This document shows, piece after piece, positions 14,811-26,177 of a DNA stretch of 64,000 nt. Where the stretch lies: NCBI GenBank assembly GCA_030063045.1, contig JAQSEB010000007.1:930001-994000 (forward strand). Reading direction: 5' to 3'. This DNA is from Pratylenchus scribneri (Eukaryota; Nematoda; Chromadorea; Rhabditida; Pratylenchidae). A program made the position numbers and the translations under genes. Under the pieces are notes generated by a model, which worked only from the letters and a program-made list of their open reading frames with translations, was not told where the DNA came from and searched no databases. Numbering within the stretch: the first letter of the stretch is position 1; every line of letters starts with the position of its first letter.

Positions 14811-17251
14811 TCAGGAGAACCATGATTTGAAACCCCTTGATGGTCCTGTTCCTGCTGCTCCATCCTCTTCTCCTTCTGTTTTATTGTTATTGTTGTTTTC
14901 TTTGTTGTTTGTTTCCGTCGAAGATGTGTCATTTCCGCCCTCATTGTCATCATCACCATTATCCGGCTCATTTTCATTCAATCCATCCACGGTGCCCGTT
15001 CGATCCGTTTCAAGTCGTGCAAATTCCAATAGAAGTTCTTTTTGTTTGGCGCTCAATTTCCTGTCAAATTTTAATGTTAATATTAGTGCGTTTATTGTAA
15101 TATATTTTTTTTGCTAGAATTATTGTATTTCAGTCAAGAAATGTACTGAAATTGGATGTGTAATAAAGCCGGAAAAATAATAAATTCCCTTGGGAGAGGA
15201 TTCGAAACAGTGACCTAAATTTTTGCAAAAAAATAGAAGGGTCCCCCTGACCAAAAAAAAATTTCAGAAAATATTCAATTAACCAAATTCTTCAAATTTT
15301 TCCCGAAAAATGACCGTGGTGCTTTCACTTTGATGTTCAAAATTTGATCTCCATGGCCGGGCTGATCCAATCGTTTTATGCCCTTCCCCTTGAGGCACAT
15401 TTGCGTATGGGAACTGGTTCCGGAGGGAATGTGTACTCGGGCCGGTGCAAAAATGCCCGGCACATCGATGTCGCCTCCAAGTGTGGCCTGTGTCAGTGTG
15501 ATCTCGACATCCGTGAAAATGTGTTCCCGTTCCCGGCGATGACGCAATGAAGGCGCAACATTGACGACAACATAAATTGTGGACTGTTTGGTGGAATTGA
15601 TTTATTAAAAAATAAATAAATATATTGGAATTAATTTTTTAATTAATTTTTGAGTGAATATTATCCAAGATAAATATTTAAAAAATATAGGAAACTAGGT
15701 GGATTTGAACCATCGACCTCAGTCCCATCGTACATGGGCTCTAACCAACTGAGCTAAAGTGGTCTTGTTCGAGGAGCTCAAAAATTTTTATTATGATTAT
15801 GCGAAAAAGGAACATAAAAATAAATAGGCAAAACAGTTAAGTTTTTTTTATTGGTACCATTCTATAGCCCTCTTATATTTGAGAATTGTATGGTTAAAAG
15901 ACTAGAAACAAAGGCCTAAATCCATTAAATTCTATATATTTTTGGTATTAATTTTTGATTAATCAAATTTGATCAATCAATTTGATATTAAAATATTCTC
16001 CAAATATAAATTAACCAAAAATTTCAATAATTTAAATTAAACAATGTTAAATAATCCAAAAAACTTACCCGTCCAACTTGAGTGCGCAAAATTTGCCCGC
16101 TGTCAATTCCAGCCGGAATTTCAATGGCGAATGTCCTTTGCTGTACGGTTTGGCCATGACCTTCGCATTCCAAACAGGGATTCTTGTTGTATGAGCCTTC
16201 GCCACGGCAACGGTGGCTGAAAAATTGGAAAAATTTATTTAAGAAATGATAAAATGTGCCAACCAAGTTGATTGGACAAAATAGCCTTGATTATGTTGGG
16301 TGATCATTCCGGTGCCATTACAATATGGGCAGGACACCTTTTATGGTTTTGATGGAATAAAAATTAAAATTAATAAAGTAAATTTGCAAACTTTGTTGTA
16401 GCCTTTTTGAACGCCGGATCCCTTGCACACTTCGCATGCGTCCACCACATTTATGGCCACATCTTTTCGCACTCCTCTGGCCGCCTCCTCAAATGAAATG
16501 TTCACTGAAATTTTGAATTGATTTTCTGGTTAATTTCAATGTTATTAAAAAATTAATTCATCCAACCTGTTGTCTCCTGTGCCGCATCAAAACCATGTGC
16601 AGATTCGGCAAATGGCCCCCTCTGATTTCGGCCAAATCCACCATTCGAGCCAAATGGGTCAAAATCGCGGAATATTTCACGAAAACTATAAAATAATTAA
16701 TTAAAATTGAAGGAATAATTTTTTTCAAACATTTCATCGGCTGATCTGCCCGGCCGGAATTGCCATTCACCAAAGCCGTGTCCCATTCCACCGCTTCCTC
16801 CACCAGTACCCGATGCCGCCCCCGCTCCTCCGGATGGCCCAAAATGATCATATTCCGTCCGTCTTTTCGAATCACTGAGCACTTCGTACGCTTCGGAGAG
16901 TTCTTGAAATTTTTCGCTGGCCCCTTTCTCTTTGTTCACATCCGGGTGATATTTTTTGGCCAACTTTAATTTAATTATAATTACAATTATTAAATTTAAT
17001 CAACTAGAAAATTTAAGACATTTTAGTTTTTTAATTAACATTTTTTGTCAGGTAAAAAAACATTCGGCTACTTAATTAATATAAAACTTTGTTTTTTTTT
17101 TTGTATAAAATTTAATAAAAATGATTCAAAAAACCTGATAATAAGCCTTTTTAATTTCATTCTCCTTTGCTGTTCTTGGAACGCCCAAAATTTTGTAATA
17201 ATCTTTAAGCCGGTTAAAGGTGGAATGCAAAAATCGACGCGAGAAGAGCAT
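14811..17251 (-). CDS. dnj-10: mitochondrial type I DnaJ co-chaperone (DNAJA3/Tid1, dnj-10)
   Basis: Model: complement of 14811-15060, 15315-15583, 16069-16216, 16264-16337, 16392-16504, 16567-16685, 16731-16963, 17135-17251; 440 residues, phases consistent. The first ~17 residues ([16 protein letters not shown]) are basic and Ser/Phe-rich, as in a mitochondrial presequence. The J-domain follows (DYYKILGV… HPD in KKYHPDVN), then a Gly/Phe-rich linker, four zinc-binding motifs ([32 protein letters not shown]) and the C-terminal substrate-binding domain. It should stimulate mitochondrial Hsp70 ATPase activity and hold unfolded clients. The acidic, Asn-rich tail after [13 protein letters not shown] is longer than usual. 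Two tRNA-like sequences lie in its introns. It is 412 bp downstream of LINKIN on the same strand. Confidence 0.95.
15185..15268 (-). mobile_element. tRNA-like SINE, copy 1 (dnj-10 last intron)
   Basis: Reverse orientation. The B-box-like ggattcgaaacagtgacct is followed by a run ending in ccctgacc. It is the most diverged member; the A box is weak. Confidence 0.55.
15690..15766 (-). tRNA. tRNA-like sequence, probably a tRNA pseudogene
   Basis: On the minus strand it has a good D-arm (GCTC-AGTTGGTTA-GAGC), AGGTC variable bases and a T-arm with TTCAAAT. The length fits a tRNA, and aligning to tRNA-Ile spacing would put GAT at the anticodon. The acceptor and anticodon stems do not pair well, so it is unlikely to be functional. 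It sits in a dnj-10 intron and does not belong to the SINE family seen elsewhere. Confidence 0.5.
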
Positions 17252-17662
17252 TGGTAATTTTCTAAAAAAAAAATAAATATTTCAATTATTAAAAAATAAA
17301 AAATAATGAAAGAATTGAAACTTAAAATATAATTATGAAATAAAATTTAAAAATTTATCAAAATATATGGTCAATAAAAAATTAAAATTGGTGAATAAAC
17401 TAAACAAATCAAAATCATCGGGTCGAATCCGTACATGTGTGTGAATTTTATTGATTGATAAATGGGTGAAGAGGAAAATAGCAAAAACCAAAATTGTAGA
17501 TTTAATTGGACTTTGCCAAAAAAGGGAATGAAAATGAGCACAATAAAACAAAAAATGATCAAAGGAGGGGGAAATGTGCATAGGCAAATATGGACATTAA
17601 AAGTGGAAAGCAAAAATTGGTGGAAGATCACAAAAAATTGGTCTTTAAATTGATCCGTAAAT

Positions 17663-20513
17663 TCACATTGCATCAAAATGGAATCGATGAGTTTGTGCTT
17701 GTTGTTCTTTTTTGTCCTCATGCCGTTCACGCATATGCAAGCAGCCAATCAGAATTAGCAAAATGATGCACATTGAAACCATCACCAATCTGAAAATAAT
17801 TAATTAAAATTAATTTAATTTATTTTAATTTGAATTTTTACATTGATAATATGATCAATCTGGATGGGGTGACGTAAAGCCTGCTTTGCCAACTTCCATT
17901 CCGGTCGCCCAAATCCGGTGGAATGACAATGACCCGAGAATTTGGCACAATTTGTCGTATGAAATCCTGCTGGTTTTTGCCCATTGAAGGCAACCGGGGT
18001 GCACCCAAATGAACTTCTTCAACAAAATTCGGCGACCGGCTGAGACCAAACAGCACGAATGGATTGTGCAAAATTCGGTGTGAAGTTTGTGGAATTTGGC
18101 ATTGGAGGGCATTTCGCATTCCCTGTTCAATCAGCCCCTGACTGGAATCGGCCATTTTTATGCTCACACATGCGCCCGCCCAAGCAACTCCGCTGCCTTA
18201 AATTTTTGGAAAATATTAATTTATTTTAATTTTGATGTATTTCTTTACCAATTTTGACTCTTTTCGATGCCTCCGTGTCCATATTGCAACATTCACCGGA
18301 TGTGCACTCTGGCCCAGTGAATATTTGCACTTTCAAGAAGGTGGTGTCCCCTAAAAAGATTTTAATTTTTATTTATTTTTTCTAAAATTGTAGGTTAAAT
18401 GTTTACCTTTGTCATCGCATTTGATAAAATTGACCATTGGACCATTTGAGCCAGCATATTCATACAAAATATCCAAATTTCCATCTTCATTCAGGTCAAA
18501 AAAGGACGAAAGTTGAATATTTTGAACATCTTTTTGGATGATTCTTTGCGGCTTTTGTGACAATTGGAATTTTCTTTAAATTTTTATATTAAATAATTTA
18601 ATAAAAAGGAGAAAAACCTAGTAAAATTGCTTCCCGAATCCAGCACATTTTCGAGGATCAGCGGAACGGGCATACCGCCTCCCACCTGGGACATTGTTCC
18701 AATCAAATCGGGGAAGCCATTCTGGGAGAAATCGCCAATTCGGAATAAAATCACGGTGTCGCCGTCAATTTCGGGATGGATGGTTGCCTTCTAAAATTAT
18801 TTTAAATTGATAAATAATTAGGATTTATTATAACTGAACGGTAAAAATTGGAAAATTTTAAGGTTAAACTGGTTTAAATTAATTATTTTGGTTCCTAACG
18901 AATGATTTTGGCATTGGCAAGGTGCGGAAATTTGATTTTATCGCATGGAAAAAAACTCTCCCCAAGAGCGGATTCGAACCCGAGACCTAAATCTTGAGGA
19001 ATGATGGTTTAATCCATCCGGCTAAAAACCTTTAAAGAATTTTTTTGAAAATTTTTATAAAATCTTAGCCAGCCTAAATATAGCCCTAAAACCTAAAATT
19101 AAGCCATTAATACATCGGGCCTCTAAAAGTCTAATTAATTTAATTTAAGTATTGACTTACATTCAAATCCACCGCAATTGTATGCCATTGTGCTTGGCCC
19201 AATTCTACGTTGTATTTGTAGCACCAAAGAGAGGAGACCAGTGTGCATTGGTCATTGTCACAAATTGGCATAACAATTTCTTGAATTCCATCCGAGTCGA
19301 TGTCGCCCACCAATGGACTGGCCAATTTCTTTTCATCATTGGGCAAATAAACAGTGAGTTGGTCGTTTTGTTCCCAGCGAAAATCATTGCTTTAAATATT
19401 TTTAATTAATTATTGTTTATTTATATTGTGAAAAAAACCTGTCGCTGAGTTCCTTCAAACTCCAAACCACCAATTTTCGTCTTTTCCCACCGCCGCCACC
19501 ACCACTTGAACTGTTCTCGTCGTCCCGTTCAATGAATGCCAGCTCAGCGGCCAAATCCCCGTTCAAATCGGTGAATATTGGCGTAAATCCAGTTTGAAAT
19601 TTTCGTGGCGTTGGGAAATGCTCTTCGCATGGTTTGAATTTGAATGCATGAATTGCCTCTTGACATGTTCCCGCCCGGCAATACAGTGAAGTTCCCAATG
19701 CGGCGCTGGCACTGTCCGCACCGCTGCCCTCTTTCGTCTCAAATCCCATAATGTCAGAAATTCCATCGCCATTCACATCCACCAGAATTGGATGATCAAT
19801 GAATTGGGCCGGTTGGCAATTTTTGTTGTTGTTTTCCTTCCCTTGTTGTTCTTGCCCATCAATGCTGCATAGAGGCATTTCGACGAATTTTCCATCCCGT
19901 TCATTCAGGAACACTTTTGCTTGATATTTTTTGGCCTTCGTTGCGAATATGGCCTTAAGTTTATCGATCAAGTCCAGGTCTTCAGCAATTTGCTATAAAG
20001 GACAAAAAACAAACATTACAAAGACAAGGACAAGCAAAATTAATAAATTAAAAGAAGCTGGAAAATATGTATTTATACTATTTGTTAATTTAGTAAATCT
20101 TAAGATTTAAACATTGATCAGTAATTCCTAATTTACCGAAAATTCACAAATAAATATTTATCCACAAATATATGGCTAACCTGTACGACCAGCAAATCTG
20201 GGCATGCATCTCCGTTGAAATCGCCAACATTACAGAAAACATCCTCCTGTCCCGGGCCCAAATCAATTGTTTCGGTCGCCGTTGTATTTTTGAATTCGCC
20301 ATTCTCGGTTTGCAAATAAATGACCAGCTTGTTTGTGCCGCCCACCCTTTGTTGCATTATCACATCCGTATTGCCATCTTTGTTCATGTCGCCAATGCCA
20401 CAAATTCGTCCATTCAGCGGAACCATTGGTTTATCATCGCCGATATTCACAATTGAGGCTGTTGAAAACCTCGCCGTAAAAATAAGCAAAATTGCCAAAA
20501 TATGTAGTTTCAT
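17663..20513 (-). CDS. lnkn-1: LINKIN / T-cell immunomodulatory protein homologue (ITFG1), FG-GAP adhesion receptor
   Basis: Model: complement of 17663-17789, 17842-18196, 18249-18350, 18407-18573, 18618-18790, 19161-19389, 19439-19992, 20181-20513; 679 residues, all phases fit. An N-terminal signal peptide (MKLHILAILLIFTARFSTAS) is followed by repeated FG-GAP/calcium-type loops (DMNKDGNTD, DFNGDACPD, DVNGDGISD, DLNGDLAAE, DIDSDGIQE, DLNEDGNLD), expected to form an extracellular beta-propeller. One C-terminal membrane helix (LVMVSMCIILLILIGCLH) precedes a short basic tail ending FHFDAM, the ending I recall for vertebrate ITFG1. LINKIN is a cell-surface adhesion protein needed for collective cell migration in C. 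elegans. Intron 3 (19160-18791) contains a SINE. FAM136A-like lies 211 bp upstream. Confidence 0.95.
18955..19042 (-). mobile_element. tRNA-like SINE, copy 2 (lnkn-1 intron)
   Basis: In reverse orientation: A-box-like TAGCCGGATGG, then GGTCTCGGGTTCGAATCCGC as B box, followed by a T-rich tail. Confidence 0.7.
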
Positions 20514-20724
20514 TTCTGTCTAGCTAAAATATAAAATAATTAAAATGAATAAAATTATATCGATATTAATAAAGTTTATAAACTTTGTTAAATGAATTTC
20601 AAAACAAAAAAAAATGTTTATTTTATTGTCAAAAATATTCGATGATCCTATCAAAAAAATGACAAAATGAAAACAAATGTCAACAACAATTCTGTGAATG
20701 AATGAACTGTGAAAAACCTCTACT

Positions 20725-21294
20725 CTATGTCTTCTTTATAAAGTTAATCAATCGTTCTTTAAGCTTTGGCAAATCATTGATGTGATCATTGAAGCACCCA
20801 GTTATGCATTTCATGATATCCTTTTCATATTCCTTCTTGGCCTCTGGTTCCAGCATCGAAAAATCTTTGTTATACTTCCGTCGTTGTTTATCCTGGCTGG
20901 AATTAGATTCAATTAAATAATTTGGACATAATGGAACAAACCAAGACATCATAGATCGGCCGAGTGCTTGCTTAATAAATAAAAACCATTTATTTAATAA
21001 AACAATTTAAAAATTACATTGAGACTTTCTGACTCATCCTCAATTTTCTTAAAGATTTTCTTCAGTTTTTCGCTGCATGTATCGGTGCATGTGGCAACTT
21101 CTTTTTGGGTGTTGAATTTGCTGCAACAATCCGCTGAACACAAATAATTCTGGCGTTGAATGTCGCGGATATAGCTGGAATTTTAAGATTAAAAATTGTT
21201 TTAATATTGTTTAAATTTACTCCTTGTACACGTCATTATACAAAGTATCCAGCGTTTTGTTCAATTTCTCCTCGACCACAGTTGCTTCATCCAT
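20725..21294 (-). CDS. FAM136A-like (DUF842) small cysteine-motif protein
   Basis: Exons 21221-21294, 21018-21174 and 20725-20970. The last can be further split by a 51-bp in-frame intron (20897-20947), giving 141 residues, close to the ~138 of human FAM136A; unspliced it gives 159. Visible family features are a CSADCCS…CTDTC pair of CX3C motifs near residues 35-55 and CITGCFNDHINDLP near the C-terminus, matching FAM136A's CxxxC…DDHM layout. Twin CX3C proteins of this type are mitochondrial. The family's third CX3C (CTMHC in human) is replaced here around RSM(I/M), so one expected cysteine pair is missing. It starts 385 bp from the divergent GLTP gene, and LINKIN follows 211 bp downstream. 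Confidence 0.8.
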
Positions 21295-21679
21295 AACAAT
21301 AGCTTTTCTTTTTAAGATTATGTAGATTTGGGTCTTTAGCTTTAGTAAAAAAGTAAAAATATAAATTTGGTTTGAAACAAACTTCAAAAAATAATTGTTT
21401 CAAAATAAAAAAATTTATTTATGAATTATGATTTATGTTTTGTTTATGATTTTATGAATGTTGTGTTTTATTTTTATTTTTGTACGGTTTGAATTTTGAA
21501 ATGATAATTGAATGACATTTACTTTTACTTACATCGATCGTTTAATTAATAATTAAGCTGAGTCAAAAATATTATATTAAACTTGATTTTCATTTTTCAG
21601 AGTTAATTAAATAAAAATATCCTCCACTTCCCACAATCAGCTTTATTATTTTTTATTTAAATTTCTACCTATTTTTTAA

Positions 21680-22492
21680 ATGGAAGTCACAGAAAATGGA
21701 AAGGAGACGTATTTTTCGCATAAAGAGCGGATGTTCCCCGAATTGGAGGCGGATGGAAAAATCCAAACTGAACAATTCTTGTTAGCCTGCCAAGGAATTG
21801 CTGATTTTGTCGGTAATTATTTCGGTCATAAAATAATTTTGATTTAATATTTAAAAGGATTTCTTGGCACTGCCTTTGTTCCTGTCAAAAATGACATTGC
21901 TGGAAATGTTCTCAAAGTTCGGACAAAATTTGAGACGGGCAAAGAGAAAATGCGTCTTCTTCAAGACCTAATCGATTTGGATATTGCTGAACGGAATGGC
22001 TCATTGGGTGTGGCCACAGAGGGATTGTTGTGGCTGAAGAGGTTTCAAACAATAAATTAAAATCATTAAAAATTAATTCTTAACACAGAGGATTGGAGTT
22101 TATGCTTGAATTATTGAAGCAACTCGTCCAGGAATATAGAAATTCGGCCACCAATGGAGACTTGGCAAAAACCGAAAGTTTGACCGGCATTTTGCGCAAT
22201 TCATACGAAAAAACACTTCAAAGACATCACAATTTTGTGTCCAAACAACTTTTTAAGGTACATTTTTGGTTTCATCCAATAAATACATTGGATTTTTAAG
22301 GTCCTAATTCACGCCGCTCCATACCGCAAAACTTTGCTGAAAGCATTGGCTTATGGCAACGAGGGAATGGATGAAATTTGCATTGGCCATATCGAAAAAT
22401 TGTTGGGCAATTTTGAAGCAAATGTCAACTCACTGGTCTCCCATTATTATGCAAAGAAGTTGGAGACGCCACCGACGAATAATTCCAATTAA
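21680..22492 (+). CDS. gltp: glycolipid transfer protein (GLTP domain)
   Basis: Exons 21680-21812, 21858-22041, 22089-22257, 22301-22492; 225 residues. The whole protein is one GLTP domain. The sphingolipid head-group site is visible as the D, N and K of VKNDIAGNVLK, the Trp of LLWLKRGLEF that stacks on the sugar, and the His of LQRHHNF. The family is a cytosolic, all-helical carrier that moves glycosphingolipids between membranes. The length is a little above the human 209, with extra N-terminal residues. A TTTTTCAG acceptor at about 21592-21600 may be a trans-splice or UTR splice site. An AATAAA signal lies at 22578-22583. Confidence 0.93.
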
Positions 22493-22726
22493 ATAGTTAT
22501 AATTCCACCCTTTCATATTTTATGTCTTGCTAATTTTCCAATTTTTATATGATTCGATTTATGTAAAATTTATTCAAAATAAAATGGAAAAAAAAACAAT
22601 CAGATCAAAGAGGTTTTTAATTGTTGGGGAGTTCAAATCATTATGGCATTTGAAGGATTTCTGTATAGGTAAATTCGGCAATAAATTTGACACGAATCCA
22701 AAATAAATAGGCCGCATTCACTTTGA

Positions 22727-25571
22727 TTATTTCTTGTCCATTTCATTACAGGTATCTGCAAATTAAAAATTAAATTTTTGAGAAAATGTTTTCTAAAAAT
22801 GTTCACCTTCCGTTATTCCCGTATCATTCTTGCAATTTTCCTTGTTATTCTCATCGCCCACGGTGGTGGTGCCAACTCCGTATTTACGCAGCCAATCTTC
22901 ACAACTCCATTTGGCATAGGCACCATTTTTGGTTGACATTGGTGACTAAAAAATGTGCAAATAAAATTTTTAATCGAACCAAATTTTTACCAATTGAATT
23001 TCCGAAAGTCGTTTTCGCCGTTTCACTCGCGAATGCAATTGATCTTCCATTTCTTTGACATCCGTGCTCGACAATGACGGCATCGTTTGGGAATGAATTA
23101 GTTCCAATTTGGTGGCAGCAGGACGTTTGACCGGCGATTTTGTTGGCTGTAAAATTTCAATGGTTAGATTTTAGGTTTCCAACCAAGGATTTTAGGCATA
23201 TGGGTTGAATTTGAGTTATGCAGGATTTTAAAAGATTTTGGCCGAATGGGTGGCTCTTCCCTTTTGTTAAATATAGGTCTCGGGTTCGAACCCGCTTAGA
23301 AGAAGGTATTTTTTCATGACAAAAAACCATATTTTTGGACCTTGCCTGCCATTGCCCAATTCGTTTGTTAGAGCATAAAAGATTGATTTAAACCGGTTTA
23401 AGCTACTATATCCAATTTATTTTCAATAAAAAAAAATAAAACCCACCCGAAATGCTCCAAACCGTTCAGTCAATCGGTTTTCCCTCTCCGCCTCTGCTCT
23501 TTGCACCAATGTTTTGTACTTTCCATGCCAAATTGACCATTGTGGAATTGCAGATGGAAGGGTAAAACAATCTTCCAATGTTGGCAAATGCAATCGATTT
23601 TCGCCATTTCCCAATGCCAAGCGGACAGCCTTTTGTGGGGGAAGAATGCAGCCGGCATATGCAAATTTGCCGCCAATGATGGATTTGGATGGGGAATTCT
23701 CCTAAAATTTCAATAATTTAATTTCTAATTATTTGTATTTTACCTGATCATTGAGCGGATGAGGATTCAATGGGACTTGTTCCTTCATACTAAAATCGGA
23801 ATAATTTTTTTTAATTTAATATTTCCAATTAAATCAAATTATTTGATTTTCTTACATTGGATCGAACACAATTTGATAAAGGAATGTATTTTCGGCTTTG
23901 ATGAAATCGCCAATAAATGTTCGATCAATTTTTGCCCTCAGCCTTTTGTTCAAATAGAGTGGAAGACGAGGCAAAAGCTGAAAAAATTAATAAATAAATA
24001 AACAATATTTATTCAAGTTTTTAAACCGTTTTCAGGTCGGGTTGATTGGTTTTGGCGAAAATGTCTTCGGCACCCTTCAAACCGACGCCTTGTAAGCCGC
24101 CTTGGAAATAATCGCATCCGGCCAAAATGCAAATCCTTCGAAATGTTGAAAATTGGAATCGACGACGGAGCACCGGGCAAAGACAATTGGCCAATTTTTG
24201 CCTATCATAAATGAGGCAGGCACCATTGGCTGGATTCATTTTGAAAATAATCTGAATGAATGAAATGATTTTAAAAAGCAAATATAAAATTGGTAGAGAC
24301 AACGGAACCAACTTGACGCGAACGATTATAATGGATAAAGGAATAAATAAATTTTGATAATTTTTGTAATCAAATTAAAGTGCAGATTTTTGACTATCAA
24401 ATGAACTAAATTTTATTTAAATTTATTGCAGAATTGATAAATTTCTGACCAAAAAATCACTGATAATTTCGCTAATTCGTAATAAAGGAGATTTTAAATG
24501 TTTTTTTGGACATAACTACTTGAATTCTGAACCAATATAAATAAAATTAATTTCATTGGATAGCCAAAAATCTGCTCTTTAATTTGATATCAAAAACATC
24601 AATATTGATTCAATTCTCGATGAGTTATTCGGGCTCGCGTCAAGTTAGGTTGACGACTAATTAGGTTGTAATACTAGCGCTTTTCCTACCCCGTTTTTTG
24701 GTTCTAATATTAATGTGATTTGTTAGAAATTTACTATAGAATGTCTAAATAAGCATAAAATTTAAAAATGAGCTTGAAATAAAATAACTTCCTATGAGCG
24801 GATTCGAACCGAGACCTATAAATGTTGCAAAAGTGAGCCTTTTGGTCAAATTTTTTAAAAAATTTGGGTATTTCAAAACAGCTAACCTTATCACAACCGT
24901 ACACAATCATATCGGAATCTTCGGTGACCACCGCATGTGCCAATCCCTGTTGAATCAAATAGGCAATTTGTGCATCCGCTTCATAGGGGGCCACAATCAC
25001 ATCGACTTTCTCATCAATTTTGTTGAATGACTATATTCCAAAAAAAAAATATAAATATTGATTTTTTATTTCCAACCTTGATTGTTTTCTCGACCACTTC
25101 CCGTGTGATTTCCGTACCCCGGGTGAATGCCCTGTCCGCCTCGCTGGTCAATCCTTGTCGCATCAACTGTTCGCCCAATTGTTGATATCCTTTGCGCATT
25201 TCCCGTCTCGAATCGTTGCAATCCTTTTTTGCAGGCAGCGGACGACCATCGAACACCAAGATGACATGGCATTTTTGTGAGAGCAAAAAGTTGACATATT
25301 TTCGAACATAGCCAACATAACTGGGAATTATTTTTGGATTAATTTTATATTAAATCTTACAATTCCGTATCCTGACCCAAAGCCATTTTTGTTGCGCATC
25401 CAAAGAGTCCTCGATGCAAAAGGCAGCTGGCATCGACAAGCAGTGTTTTGCCCTCAAATTCGCTTAAATTTCCCTAAAAAATTAATATTAAATATTTTAA
25501 AATTTTTCTGAAAATTTGTGAACCTCGTAACAAGCCTTACGCACAAATGGCAACAGACCCGGGATTCCCAT
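22727..25571 (-). CDS. exo-1: exonuclease 1 (EXO1), XPG/FEN-family 5' nuclease
   Basis: Exons (complement) 22727-22755, 22807-22945, 22991-23146, 23447-23701, 23744-23789, 23856-23977, 24027-24251, 24887-25030, 25077-25320, 25361-25473, 25524-25571; 506 residues, phases consistent. It starts [14 protein letters not shown]; the N-terminal glycine-rich start and the acidic metal ligands are present in [29 protein letters not shown] and LAGCDY. The nuclease core is therefore intact, and a helix-hairpin region follows ([11 protein letters not shown]). Known role: 5'-3' resection in mismatch repair, recombination and replication, in the nucleus. The tail after the nuclease domain is short, with basic KRRKR and PVKRP stretches possibly serving nuclear import; human EXO1 is about 846 residues. 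Introns hold two SINEs and a MITE-B. Confidence 0.95.
23218..23330 (+). mobile_element. tRNA-like SINE, copy 3 (EXO1 intron)
   Basis: A-box-like ggccgaatgggtgg, B-box ggtctcgggttcgaacccgc, then a T-rich tail. It is forward, opposite to the host gene. Confidence 0.7.
24335..24640. mobile_element. MITE-B copy 2 (EXO1 intron)
   Basis: Arms attaaagtgcagatttttgactatcaaatgaacta and ataaaattaatttcattggatagccaaaaatctgctctttaat are near-perfect reverse complements. It abuts a SINE. Confidence 0.85.
24650..24862 (-). mobile_element. tRNA-like SINE, copy 4 (EXO1 intron)
   Basis: The longest recognisable copy. In reverse orientation it has GGTCTCGGTTCGAATCCGCTC (one base deleted in the B box), then GGAAGTTATTTTA and a tail matching copies 5 and 7 (actatagaatgt / tatagattct). 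Confidence 0.7.
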
Positions 25572-26177
25572 TCGCTTCGGTTCAAATAAAAATAATAAAG
25601 ATGACAAGGAGAAATGGCAAAAATTTTACAACAGAAAATTTAATCAATAAAATTCCTAATCCTGAATTTAAATAAAAAATTAACTTTTTAATAATTTTTT
25701 TTATTAATAAGTTTTTAGTCTCGACTTTTGGCTTCGCGCTTCGGGAAATAAGGAAAAAAACAATGGAATCGGTATTGATTGATAAAATCGAATTAAATTA
25801 ATTAATTAATAATTAATTAAATTGGCTTTAATGTCTCCAAATAAATAAAACGGCAACAAAAATGTGGAAGGGCATTTATTTGAATTTTATGAGTACCGTA
25901 TATTTGACAATGGAAAAATTTAATAAATTTTGTTGCGTTACGAATTGTGAAAAATTAGCAGAATAAATTGGCTAATTGTGTGGGTAATTTAACAAAAAAA
26001 AATTAATTTGAAAATATCCAAATAGAGTTTATTCCGATTTTTGATAAAATCTGGTGAAACAAACAAAAAAGGAAAGCATTTTGTGATCGATTATGAATGA
26101 AAGATTGTCTGATTATAAATCAATGTGTTGCATTTTTTGATGCAATTTCAATTTGATCAGCCTCAATTCACATTCAA
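25572..26177. other. intergenic AT-rich stretch between EXO1 and TNNI3K
   Basis: It contains the EXO1 upstream region and the TNNI3K 3' region, with a simple taattaattaattaataattaatt run near 25797. Nothing coding was seen. Confidence 0.5.
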
